Positions 8,141-15,399 of a stretch of DNA of 28,475 bases are shown here, piece by piece; the stretch's first letter is position 1, and each line of letters starts with the position of its first letter. Source of the DNA: CAHJWO01 sp964245885 (GTDB taxonomy: Bacteria; Verrucomicrobiota; Verrucomicrobiia; Chthoniobacterales; SZAS-18). Position numbers and translations under genes: made by a program. The notes beneath the pieces are model-generated. The model saw only the letters and a list, made by a program, of their open reading frames with translations. It searched no databases and was not told where the DNA came from. The stretch covers positions 1-28,475 of the forward strand of contig CAXTOX010000045.1 in assembly GCA_964245885.1 (NCBI GenBank). Direction: 5' to 3'.

Positions 8141-9388
8141 TTAAACTGCCGTCACGCCGCCAAACTCCTCGCGTACGATCTCGAACGCCGCGTCGGCGGC
8201 CGCGAGCGTTTCCCCGATGTCCGTGGCAGTGTGCGCCGAGGACAGGAACCAGTTGTGGTGCGGGTGGAAGAACACTCCACGCTTGACGACCTCGCGGCAA
8301 AACGTCTGGCTGCGGAAGAAATTGGTCTCCTGCGCGAAAGACAAAAACGGCATGGCGTCCGCGCCGGTGTAACGGATCGGCAGCCCGTGCTTGGCGGCGA
8401 GCCGTTCCATGCCCTCGCGCAGGGTTGCGCCGGTACGGGCGAGTTGCGCGGGCACGTCGTCGCGCTTGATCACGTCCAGGCACGCCATCGCGGCAGCCAT
8501 GGGCACGGCGTTGTTCCAGAAAGAGCCCGTGAGGAAAACTTTCCCTGCGGCGCGGTGGAGTTCCCTTCGGCCGAGCGCGGCGGAAAGCGGATGGCCGTTG
8601 GCGATGGCCTTGGAGAAACAGATGATGTCTGGCTCGAAGCCGAACACCCGGTGCGACCCGCCCAGGTGCAGCCGGAAGCCGCAGCGCACGTCGTCGAGGA
8701 TGAGAACCACGCCCTCGCGGCGGCAGGCGGTTTCCACGCCCTTGAGGAAGCCCGGCGCGGGCATCGCGCTGTCGCCAAACGCCGGATGGTGGAACGGCGT
8801 GAGGATCACCCCGGCGACATGGCCGCGATGGGTTTTCAGGAGCCGCTCGAAGCCTTCGAGATCGTTCCACGCAAAACCGTGGATGTGCGCGTAGTCCTCC
8901 TCGATCAGCCCGCCGTGCCCCGGCGTACACCACGCGTGGCTGCCGTGATAGGCACCGTGGACCATCAGGATTTTCTTGCGGCCGGTGTGTTCGCGCGCGA
9001 CCTGGAGCGCCCAGGTGGTCATGTCCGAGCCGTTCTTGCCGAACACCGCCCACGCGGCAAAGTCGACCAGGGAAACGAGCCGTTCCGCCAGGTCCACCAT
9101 GAGGGGCGTCGGGTGGTTGAAGCAGTCGCCCTTTTGACGTTGCGCTTCGGCGGCGGCTTCGACTTCCGGGTGCTTGTAGCCGAGCACGAGCGGGCCGTAG
9201 CCGCAGAGATAGTCGATGTACTCGTTGCCGTCGGCGTCACGGTAGCGCGACCCCTCCCCGCTCACGGCGTAGTATGGCGACGCCATCGGCAGCGTCGCAG
9301 CGGGGTTGGTGTGCCCGTAGATGCCGCCGGGAATGACACGCGCGGCGCGCTCGAACAACGCGAAGGATCGGGAGAAGGAGCGGGACAT
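8141..9388 (-). CDS. class III PLP aminotransferase, glutamate-1-semialdehyde aminomutase-like
   Basis: This 415-residue fold-type I enzyme would transfer an amino group using pyridoxal phosphate. DGNEYIDYLCGYGPLVLGYKHP is the class III N-terminal pattern, FGKNGSDMTTWALQVAREHTG corresponds to the NSGTEA region of GSA aminomutases, ILDDVRCGFRL holds the Asp that contacts the PLP ring nitrogen (D232 or D233), and FSKAIANGHPLSAALG carries the Schiff-base Lys260. The NSGTEA replacement by KNGSD makes the housekeeping hemL unlikely; relatives of this kind act on sugars, lipids or amino alcohols in biosynthetic clusters. ATG at 9388 is preceded by a purine-rich stretch. It lies in a minus-strand run with the SCP2-like and GT28 genes. 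Substrate unknown. Confidence 0.87.
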   Translation of the reverse strand: MSRSFSRSFALFERAARVIPGGIYGHTNPAATLPMASPYYAVSGEGSRYRDADGNEYIDYLCGYGPLVLGYKHPEVEAAAEAQRQKGDCFNHPTPLMVDLAERLVSLVDFAAWAVFGKNGSDMTTWALQVAREHTGRKKILMVHGAYHGSHAWCTPGHGGLIEEDYAHIHGFAWNDLEGFERLLKTHRGHVAGVILTPFHHPAFGDSAMPAPGFLKGVETACRREGVVLILDDVRCGFRLHLGGSHRVFGFEPDIICFSKAIANGHPLSAALGRRELHRAAGKVFLTGSFWNNAVPMAAAMACLDVIKRDDVPAQLARTGATLREGMERLAAKHGLPIRYTGADAMPFLSFAQETNFFRSQTFCREVVKRGVFFHPHHNWFLSSAHTATDIGETLAAADAAFEIVREEFGGVTAV

Positions 9389-9462
9389 GGGAAAAGATAA
9401 CCTACCGGGTAACGTCGTATACGTCGCGGATTTCCTGATCGTGCTTCACGGCGGACCGTAAA

Positions 9463-9597
9463 TCACGAGCCGTCTTTTTGTCTTCCGCTCCACGTTTGTT
9501 CGGTTTGCACAAGGCGCATGAGGAAGTTTTCGGCGCTTTGAACCGACGTTTTGTGAGGTTGGATTTCAATATTCGCCTTCGTTGAGATGCTCGTCAC
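9463..9597 (-). CDS. possible 44-residue protein coupled to the SCP2-like gene
   Basis: A GTG at 9597 overlaps the TGA stop of the SCP2-like gene as GTGA, the classic arrangement for translational coupling. The 44-codon ORF encodes a polar peptide (TSISTKANIEIQPHKTSVQS, then AENFLMRLVQTEQTWSG) and ends at TGA 9463-9465. The composition is more AT-rich than the neighbours. No family is recognised and chance cannot be excluded; the overlap and the absence of other content in this 205-bp gap are the only support. Confidence 0.3.
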   Translation of the reverse strand: MTSISTKANIEIQPHKTSVQSAENFLMRLVQTEQTWSGRQKDGS

Positions 9598-10442
9598 CCC
9601 GCTGCGCCGCTGAACGCCATCGACGGTGCCTCGGACACGGTGCCCGCCGGCTTCAGGTAATACTCGACCCGGTCCATCGCCACGCTCAGGCCGTCGGCCA
9701 GCGGTACCAAGCCGCGCACTTCCACCTTGCCGAGACCGACGGCCGCGTTGGGATCGAGGGAACCCAGCAGCGCCGCGTCGGCGGTCGCGCGGTCCGTGAA
9801 CGTGATCACCACGTCCGGCGCGCCGCCGGGAGCCGTGCCCGGTCCGCCCGTCATCCGTCCACGCGTCCAGCGCGCCCAGCCGACCAACCCCAGCGACGGG
9901 GCGTGAATCTCCGCCGTGCCGCCCGGCGTGTGCGAGAGCGTGTGCCGCGACACCGGATCGTCCTCCGCCAGCACCGGGATCGCTCCCACCAGCACCCGGA
10001 AAAGCAGCCGCATGTGCACCTCGCGGTAGGCGGGATCGTTCTCCAACGCACCGGGGGCGGGTTGCAGGGCAGCGTCGAGTTGTTTCGCCAGCTTCGTGAA
10101 CGGCGTCACCTGCCCGACGTTCCAAAAACCGGCGGTCGGCAACGGCGGCAGCGCGCGGCGGTTGAGAAACGTCCGGTTGAGCTGGGTCGCCGAGAGGAAC
10201 CGCAGCGTCAGCCGCGCGGGTACGTCCGCGTGCGGATGAACCGTCAGGCTGCCGTCGCCGGGCGACACCAGCGTGGCTGTCGCGCCGTCCCGGCCGCCCA
10301 GCCGCAGGCGCAACGAAAAGTTCCATCCTTTGGCCAACGCACGCGCCTCCGGCGAAAGTCTCACCAAGTCTTCCAGCGCAGGCAGCACCGCGTGCAGATG
10401 CAAGCGGGCGAGCAGATTTTGGAAGGGAAGACCGGAGGACAC
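9594..10442 (-). CDS. SCP2 sterol-carrier-like lipid-binding protein
   Basis: The 282-residue product looks like one or two SCP2-type folds, which bind lipids in a hydrophobic tunnel. The C-terminal half has the best fit: PDVVITFTDRATADAALLGS, then LDPNAAVGLGKVEVRGLVPLADGL, resembling the SCP2 pattern of a beta strand, a helix and a 'GKL.i.Gd' strand. An N-terminal half (residues 35-85: FSLRLRLGGRDGATATL, LTVHPHADVPARLTLRFLS) has a similar beta layout. There is no signal peptide. The start is GTG at 10442, which follows directly on a CT-rich tract rather than a Shine-Dalgarno sequence. It lies between a glycolipid-type glycosyltransferase and an aminotransferase, so lipid handling is a reasonable guess. 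Confidence 0.6.
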   Translation of the reverse strand: MSSGLPFQNLLARLHLHAVLPALEDLVRLSPEARALAKGWNFSLRLRLGGRDGATATLVSPGDGSLTVHPHADVPARLTLRFLSATQLNRTFLNRRALPPLPTAGFWNVGQVTPFTKLAKQLDAALQPAPGALENDPAYREVHMRLLFRVLVGAIPVLAEDDPVSRHTLSHTPGGTAEIHAPSLGLVGWARWTRGRMTGGPGTAPGGAPDVVITFTDRATADAALLGSLDPNAAVGLGKVEVRGLVPLADGLSVAMDRVEYYLKPAGTVSEAPSMAFSGAAG

Positions 10443-10559
10443 GGAAAGGCAGAAGTAAGAAGGCAGAAAGCAGAAGTACAGAAAACGGAAGAAGGCAAAG
10501 AAGCAGGGATTTTCTCTATCTGAACTTCTTACTTCTGCCTTCTTACTTCTGCCTTTTCT
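10443..10559. repeat. palindromic element with GGCAGAAG arms, copy 1
   Basis: The left arm (from 10443) repeats GGCAGAAGTAAGAAGGCAGA and the right arm (10525-10559) is its reverse complement with an extra unit, so the 117-bp block can fold back on itself. It fills the entire gap between the GT28 stop (10560) and the SCP2-like start (10442). Related copies are at 13452-13599 and 23208-23343. Confidence 0.75.
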
Positions 10560-11831
10560 TCAGAGCGTCGGCGCGAACCAGCCCGGTTCATCACCGTGGC
10601 GGTTGGTGCGTTTGTTCGTGCCGTCGGTCGCCCGGGTGCGCAACGGCGACGAGGGCGGCAGGTCGGCGGCGAGGTTGGCCACCATTCGCAGCACGTCGGT
10701 CGGGCGCTGGGAAGGGCGACATTCGATCATGCGCTGGCGCAAGGTTTCGTATTCTTCCGGATGCTCGGCCCAGCGCGCCAGCAAGCCCGGCAGGTTCGAC
10801 GGCCGGTGAATTTGCGCCGCAAATCCATGCCGCTTGGCGTAGCGCAACGTGATCCACTCCTGCGGCATGAAGCCGCCCAGGTTGTTGAAGATGACCGGGC
10901 AGCCGCTGAGGATCGCCTCGCTCGTCGTGCCCGTGCCGGGCCGCGCCACGATGGCGGAGGCCGCCTGCATGAGCAGGTGCATCATGTGCGAATGCGGCAG
11001 CGCGACCACCGGGAACGCCGGGTGCGAGCGGGCCCACGTTTTCACGGATTCCAACGCCCGGGGATCGCGTCCGCACAGCGCGATGACCTGCAAGTCCTTC
11101 CGCAGCTGCCGGGCGTGGATCGCCTCCAGGAGGGCGAGGTGATTGTTCGCGCCGTGCTCGCCGGTGGACAGCAGCAGCGTGAACCGCGCCGGGTCCAGCC
11201 CCAGGCCGCGCAGCAGCGTGGCGCGCTCCTCCGCCGCGAGCGGCGGACGGTAAAAGCTCGGGTTGAGCAGGAACCCGCCCACCAGGGTGCGTTCGGCCGG
11301 CATCCCGAGGCTGCGCGCCATCGCACAGGTCTCCGGCACCGCGCCGATGAACAGGTCCGCCTGCGGATTCACCCAGTGGCGGCTGAACCCGTAGCGGCCG
11401 AAGAGTTCACCGCAATACGTCACGCAACGCACGCTCTCCGCGCCAAGGTGTTCCCGCGCGAGGTCGAAAAACCCGTGGTTGAGCGAGCCGTGCGTACTCA
11501 GGATCACCTGCGGCTGGACGTGGTCGAGGATCGCCCGGAAACGCTCCACCCCCAGCAGCCGATGCTGCGAGGAATGCAGGCCTGCCACCTCCAGAAAATT
11601 GAAATACAAATGGTGCGCCCAAGGCACGTGCCGCTGGATACGGTTGTACAGACCAACGCCGAAGCGGTAGAGCGAATGCGTGTTCTCCAGGCACTTGTGG
11701 ATCTGGATATCGCCAGCCGCGGCGGCCCCGTGAGCCTCGCGGGTCCAGTGCACGAAGGAACTGGCCCGCATATTGTGGCCACCTCCGGTGCTGGATGTGA
11801 GGATCAGTGTGCGCACGTTGTAGAAGGACAT
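10560..11831 (-). CDS. GT28-family glycosyltransferase, MGDG-synthase/diacylglycerol glycosyltransferase-like
   Basis: The 423-residue enzyme has the N-terminal layout of the MGDG synthase/UgtP group, which transfer galactose or glucose to diacylglycerol at the membrane. The glycine loop is TLILTSSTGGGHNMRASSF (residues 8-26), followed by a long acceptor domain with ILSTHGSLNHGFFDL and a presumed membrane-facing region. The donor domain has LLLSTGEHGANNHLALLEAI, VIALCGRDP, then ARPGTGTTSEAILSGCPVIF, the GT28 nucleotide-sugar binding signature. The last 35 residues are charged and probably disordered. ATG at 11831 was chosen because the glycine loop follows at the normal distance. It heads the run GT28, SCP2-like, aminotransferase. 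The acceptor may be a lipid but is not proven. Confidence 0.82.
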   Translation of the reverse strand: MSFYNVRTLILTSSTGGGHNMRASSFVHWTREAHGAAAAGDIQIHKCLENTHSLYRFGVGLYNRIQRHVPWAHHLYFNFLEVAGLHSSQHRLLGVERFRAILDHVQPQVILSTHGSLNHGFFDLAREHLGAESVRCVTYCGELFGRYGFSRHWVNPQADLFIGAVPETCAMARSLGMPAERTLVGGFLLNPSFYRPPLAAEERATLLRGLGLDPARFTLLLSTGEHGANNHLALLEAIHARQLRKDLQVIALCGRDPRALESVKTWARSHPAFPVVALPHSHMMHLLMQAASAIVARPGTGTTSEAILSGCPVIFNNLGGFMPQEWITLRYAKRHGFAAQIHRPSNLPGLLARWAEHPEEYETLRQRMIECRPSQRPTDVLRMVANLAADLPPSSPLRTRATDGTNKRTNRHGDEPGWFAPTL

Positions 11832-11941
11832 TCAGCAACGCCGTTTCAGGATAGTTTCGCTCCGCCAATGCGATCCTGTTTCGCCTGCTGGTTGGGAAAT
11901 CATCTATCTCACAAAACTTCGTGTTGGCACTTTCTCTGTGT

Positions 11942-12997
11942 TTACTTGGGCCTTACTTCGGCCGAACGCCGGCGACCGGCCTGCAATATTGATTGAAGCA
12001 CATCGCCGAGCAAGGGTACACCAAAAAGCAGGGTACGCCAGGAAGCCCGGCCGGGGTCGAGCGGCGAGCGCAAAAAGAAGAGGGCGACCAGGAAGCAACT
12101 CGGCGGAAAGGTGATGGTCATGGTGAAGTAGTTTCCCACGTGGAACAAGACCAGCAGCACCGCCCACACCCGCGAAAGCGCTGGCCGCAAGGCGATGACG
12201 AACGAAAAAAGTTCCAGGTAGATGGCGAAGGGCATGGCCGGCCAAGTCAGCCACGGGTGCTCAATGATCCACGCGCCCAGCAGGCTGTGGGAATCGGTCT
12301 GGAGCAGGCGTTGGGCGATGTGCATGCCGAGCGCGCCGGGGGCGAAAGCGTTGGGCTGCCAGCGAACGAGCTGGTAGGCGGCACCACCGAGTTTGCCGAG
12401 ACCGCTCATCGTGTAGGTCAGCAGGATGGCGGCCCCGCACAGCCAGAAAACCAGGAGCGTGCCCTGGCGCAGGGCGCGGTTGGTGCGTTGCGCGGGCCGT
12501 TCCCAACCGCGCGGCAAAAAGACCAACAGCAGCGAGACGAGCAGCGGCAGGTGGTTGCTGTGGCCGATCTTGCCGTAGGAGTTTTTGAGCGCGACGTATT
12601 CGAGCAATCCCACGAACGCGAGCACGCGCACCGTCCGCCAGCCCGGCAGCGCGGCGGCCAGGATGCTCGTGCCGAGGAAAAAGAAAAACAGAGCCTGCAC
12701 CTCCGCGACCGGGTCGCGGTGCCGCAGCCATTGCACGGGCCAGAGCGGGTGAAAAGTCGAGAGTTCCGCGTAGACCGGGATCTCGGTCATCTGCGCGACG
12801 GCGAGGTAGAGCAGGAACGCGTAAAAGGCGTGCACGATCCCTTGGGCCAGCGTGAAACGCCGGGTGTGCTCGCGCAGGGCGTCGCCGGGTGCAACCGCCG
12901 CGCCGCCGAACGGCCGGGCCGCCAGCCAGCGGCGGCCGCGTCGCAGAAGCGCGGGGATGGAGACGGGGCGCGGCAAGGCGATGGGTTCAGGGTTCAC
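11942..12997 (-). CDS. polytopic membrane protein, HTTM/DoxX-like
   Basis: This 351-residue protein has about seven to eight hydrophobic segments (for example GIVHAFYAFLLYLAVAQM, VQALFFFFLGTSILAAALPG, GTLLVFWLCGAAILLTYTM, MPFAIYLELFSFVIALRP, VWAVLLVLFHVGNYFTMTI). The pattern 'SGLGKL' at the end of one helix and a conserved-looking 'W.P.AFAPGALG' loop resemble HTTM/vitamin-K-carboxylase-like membrane domains of unknown substrate. It starts with GTG at 12997, 11 bp inside the end of the upstream gene, which points to coupled translation and a functional pair. The reading frame contains a weak parS-like site (12132-12147). No catalytic residues can be assigned. Confidence 0.65.
   Translation of the reverse strand: MNPEPIALPRPVSIPALLRRGRRWLAARPFGGAAVAPGDALREHTRRFTLAQGIVHAFYAFLLYLAVAQMTEIPVYAELSTFHPLWPVQWLRHRDPVAEVQALFFFFLGTSILAAALPGWRTVRVLAFVGLLEYVALKNSYGKIGHSNHLPLLVSLLLVFLPRGWERPAQRTNRALRQGTLLVFWLCGAAILLTYTMSGLGKLGGAAYQLVRWQPNAFAPGALGMHIAQRLLQTDSHSLLGAWIIEHPWLTWPAMPFAIYLELFSFVIALRPALSRVWAVLLVLFHVGNYFTMTITFPPSCFLVALFFLRSPLDPGRASWRTLLFGVPLLGDVLQSILQAGRRRSAEVRPK
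12132..12147. other. weak parS-like site
   Basis: TTTCCCACGTGGAACA matches the perfect site at 1512-1527 at 14 of 16 positions, with an intact CCACGTGGAACA. It lies in the coding sequence of the membrane protein. It is reported because three related sites occur within 10.7 kb; by itself it could be chance. Confidence 0.35.
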
Positions 12998-13451
12998 CGG
13001 CGGCGAAGGAACGCACCGGGACGGTGCTCGCGACGCGGCCGGTCCGCCAGCGTTCGACGGGGTTGTAAGTCACTCGCGCGAGGTCGTAGCGGGTGACCGC
13101 AGGGACAAATTCCCGCTCGATCTGCCGCCGCAGGGCGCGGCTGGCGGCGGCGTTGCCGTGCTGCTCGGCGTCGCCGAGTTCCTGGATGATCTCGTGCGCC
13201 ACGATGGAGTGGGGATGATACACGAGGCTGGCCGCCTGGTTGAACGGTTGACCGGTCCCCGGCGAGGGTTCGTCCGCCGCGTGCACGATCAGATCGAACT
13301 CGCTCCGGCGGCCCGGCACCAGCGAAAACAGCGACCACGACGCGAAGGGAAAATTCTCGTGCCGCGGCGGGATTTCGCCGGCCAGTCCCACGACCAGCAC
13401 GAACGTCAGCGCCGCGGCGACGAAGATTTGCAGGCGGCGGTAGCGGGACAT
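12987..13451 (-). CDS. membrane-anchored partner of the HTTM-like protein
   Basis: The 154-residue product begins MSRYRRLQIFVAAALTFVLV, a single N-terminal signal anchor, so most of it should be outside the cytoplasmic membrane. The rest contains HENFPFASWSLFSLVPGRRS and DLARVTYNPVERWRTGR and has no recognised catalytic motif. Its last codons overlap the start of the HTTM-like gene, so the two are very probably made together. ATG at 13451 is directly preceded by a CT-rich tract (TTCTGCCTTCTGCCTTCTC) and has no Shine-Dalgarno sequence. It is divergent from the glycosyltransferase at 13600. Confidence 0.7.
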   Translation of the reverse strand: MSRYRRLQIFVAAALTFVLVVGLAGEIPPRHENFPFASWSLFSLVPGRRSEFDLIVHAADEPSPGTGQPFNQAASLVYHPHSIVAHEIIQELGDAEQHGNAAASRALRRQIEREFVPAVTRYDLARVTYNPVERWRTGRVASTVPVRSFAAGEP

Positions 13452-13599
13452 GAGAAGGCAGAAGGCAGAAGGCAGAAGGGCGGAAAGCAGAGGATTTTCC
13501 TGTTCCTCAAACGTTGCCCTTCAGTTTTCACTGCAATCGCTCTGGAGGCAATCCTCTGGAACTTCTACCTTCTGCCTTCTACCTTCTGCCTTCTTTTCC
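13452..13599. repeat. palindromic element with GGCAGAAG arms, copy 2
   Basis: Left arm: three tandem GAAGGCA units from 13452. Right arm: CTTCTACCTTCTGCC repeated up to 13599. The arms are complementary and enclose about 70 bp of non-repetitive sequence. The block fills the whole divergent gap, so both promoters (for 13451 and 13600) must lie in it or in the neighbouring coding sequence. Confidence 0.75.
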
Positions 13600-14703
13600 A
13601 TGGCTCGCATCCTCTACGGCGTGATGGGTAACACCTACGGCCACGTCATGCGCACGCAGGCAATTGCCGAACGGCTCATGCCCGCACACGAGTTCCTCTT
13701 CGTCGGCGGCGGACGGGTGCCGGAAACCATGGGTGAACGCGGGCGTGGCTGGCGGGTGCACGAGGTGCCGGTGCTGCGCACGGTGCATCACAAGGGCCGG
13801 GTGTCGGTGTCGCGCGTCGTCGGCCAGATCGCCGGGCGGCTGGTGGAACTGCCGCCCGTCCTCGCCGGACTCCGGCGGGTCATCGACGAGTTCCAGCCGG
13901 ACCTCGCCATTTGCGACCGGGAGTTTTACCTGCCCATCGCGTGCCGCCGCGCGGGGCTGCCGTGCATATCGCTCGACCACTCGCACGTCCTCAAAGCGTG
14001 CCGCTATTCGGTGCCGCCGTCCGAACGCCTGAGCTGGTCGCTGGCGATGCTCAACGACTACCTGCTGTTCGATTTCACGCGGCGGCATCTCATCGTCAGC
14101 TTCTTCCATCCGCCGCTGCGCCGCCGGCGGCGCGGGCGCGGGGACGTGGACGAACTCCTGCCGCCCGTCCTGCGGCCGGCGGTGACGGCGGTACAACCCG
14201 GGGTTGGGGAACACGTGCTCGTCTACCAGACGAGCGCGACGTTCCGCCCGCTGTTGGAACCGCTCAGCCAATTGCAACGGCCCGTGATCGTGTATGGGTA
14301 CGGTGCGGAACGCGAGCACCGGCGGGGGAACATCACGTTCAAGCCGTTCGACGACAACGGGATATTACAGGATCTCGCCACCTGCGCGTACGCCGTGGTC
14401 AACGGCGGGCACAACCTGATTTGCGAGGCGCTGCACTTCGGCAAGCCGGTGTTGTGTTTTCCCATCGCGCGGTTGTTCGAGCAGTTCATCAACGCGTGGC
14501 ACGTCCGTGCGCTGGGCTACGGGGCGTTCTCGACCGACCCGCAGCCGGGCGGCGGAATTTTTGAGGCGTTCGAGCGGGAGTTGGGTCGCTTCCGCGTGAA
14601 CCTCGCCGCGAAGGCCGGAACGTTCGACGGCACGGCGCGGGTGGTCGAGCGGGTGCGCGGGTTGGTTGCATCCGAACAGGCCGCGGAGCAGCCGGTCGAT
14701 TAG
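13600..14703 (+). CDS. glycosyltransferase, MJ1255-like GT-B family
   Basis: The 367-residue product begins ARILYGVMGNTYGHVMRTQAI, the glycine/His loop of MurG-like and MJ1255-like GT-B enzymes. Its N-terminal domain includes PDLAICDREFYLPIACRR and PCISLDHSHVLKACRY. The donor domain has VYQTSATFRPLLEPL, then TCAYAVVNGGHNLICEALHFGKPVLCFPI, equivalent to the nucleotide-sugar site of GT28 enzymes. ATG at 13600 is taken because the glycine loop follows at once; longer starts would only translate the repeat element. The leader is a CT-rich tract (TTCTGCCTTCTTTTCC) without a Shine-Dalgarno sequence. The TAG stop is 3 bp before a REP-like doublet. Third glycosyltransferase of the window; acceptor unknown. 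Confidence 0.82.
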   Translation: MARILYGVMGNTYGHVMRTQAIAERLMPAHEFLFVGGGRVPETMGERGRGWRVHEVPVLRTVHHKGRVSVSRVVGQIAGRLVELPPVLAGLRRVIDEFQPDLAICDREFYLPIACRRAGLPCISLDHSHVLKACRYSVPPSERLSWSLAMLNDYLLFDFTRRHLIVSFFHPPLRRRRRGRGDVDELLPPVLRPAVTAVQPGVGEHVLVYQTSATFRPLLEPLSQLQRPVIVYGYGAEREHRRGNITFKPFDDNGILQDLATCAYAVVNGGHNLICEALHFGKPVLCFPIARLFEQFINAWHVRALGYGAFSTDPQPGGGIFEAFERELGRFRVNLAAKAGTFDGTARVVERVRGLVASEQAAEQPVD

Positions 14704-14705
14704 CG

Positions 14706-14811
14706 GGTAGGGACGCGTCTCCGACGGGTCCCAAATTTGGCTTGGGAAACTGGCGTGCACACGACGCGCCTGCCAGAAAAGTTTGGGACCCGTCGGAGAC
14801 GCGTCCCTACC
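14706..14811. repeat. REPIN-like doublet of inverted REP 30-mers
   Basis: Perfect 30-bp inverted repeats at 14706-14735 and 14782-14811 flank a 46-bp spacer. Each begins GGTAGGG and can form a hairpin (GGGAC with GTCCC, inner CGTC with GACG, loop TCC). The GTAG foot plus imperfect palindrome is the form described for REP sequences moved by RAYT (TnpA-REP) transposases. It lies between convergent genes, and the right arm supplies the TAG stop of the gene at 14807-15367. Confidence 0.8.
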
Positions 14812-15367
14812 TGTTGTTTCGACGCCGCTGGCGCGGCGTGGGCTTATCCGCAGGAGGGTTGACCAGCTTGTGCAAGCTCGGCAGCAGTTGCTCCGAACCC
14901 TCTTCCTGCCACTCGTACGGGTAAGCCTCCAACTGGTGCACGAGCAACCGGGCGAACGCCTTGTTGGGCGTTTTCCGGAGGATCGGCAGTGCGTCGGCGG
15001 CCGCGTTCAAAACCTGCTCGTGGACGATGCGCGAGATTTCGCCGGCATCTTCGTGCGCCGGGTTGTTCTGCGCGGCGAGCTGGTCTTGCAACCCCCACAG
15101 CCGCACCTCCGCACGCATCAGGTTGAACAGATGCGACTCGAACGCGTGGTTCGTCTTGACCTCCGCCCAGGAAGACTCCAAGGGCGAGTACATCGCCAGT
15201 TCGTTCTCCAGGGTGGTGCGTTTGGACCTGCCAGGCGACGGCGACGCGGTGGGCGCAACGTTCGCGGCCGGGGACGCCTCCGGTGCGTCCTGTGCCCACG
15301 AATCGCCCGCCGTCAGGAGGACGGCGAGCAGCAAACCACCGCAACGGATGAAGGTCAGGAATTTCAC
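14807..15367 (-). CDS. secreted hypothetical protein
   Basis: A 186-residue protein with a signal peptide (KFLTFIRCGGLLLAVLLTAG, cleavage likely near SWAQ-D, residues 23-26). After an Ala/Pro/Ser linker (27-47) the remainder is helical and acidic (LENELAMYSPLESSWAEVKT, RLLVHQLEAYPYEWQEEGSE) and ends in a basic tail RQRRRNNR. No catalytic motif or known domain is visible. ATG at 15367 lies 32 bp downstream of the nitroreductase stop on the same strand, so it may be the last gene of a transcript with MBL-fold hydrolase and nitroreductase. The stop codon is provided by the REP-like repeat. Confidence 0.6.
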   Translation of the reverse strand: MKFLTFIRCGGLLLAVLLTAGDSWAQDAPEASPAANVAPTASPSPGRSKRTTLENELAMYSPLESSWAEVKTNHAFESHLFNLMRAEVRLWGLQDQLAAQNNPAHEDAGEISRIVHEQVLNAAADALPILRKTPNKAFARLLVHQLEAYPYEWQEEGSEQLLPSLHKLVNPPADKPTPRQRRRNNR

Positions 15368-15399
15368 GAGGCTTGCGGCGAGAACCTTGCCGCAAGTCG

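Noticed and set aside
7850..9400. Plus-strand ORF of 516 codons opposite the aminotransferase
   Set aside because: The opposite strand encodes a complete PLP aminotransferase with catalytic Lys; the plus-strand product has no recognisable fold.
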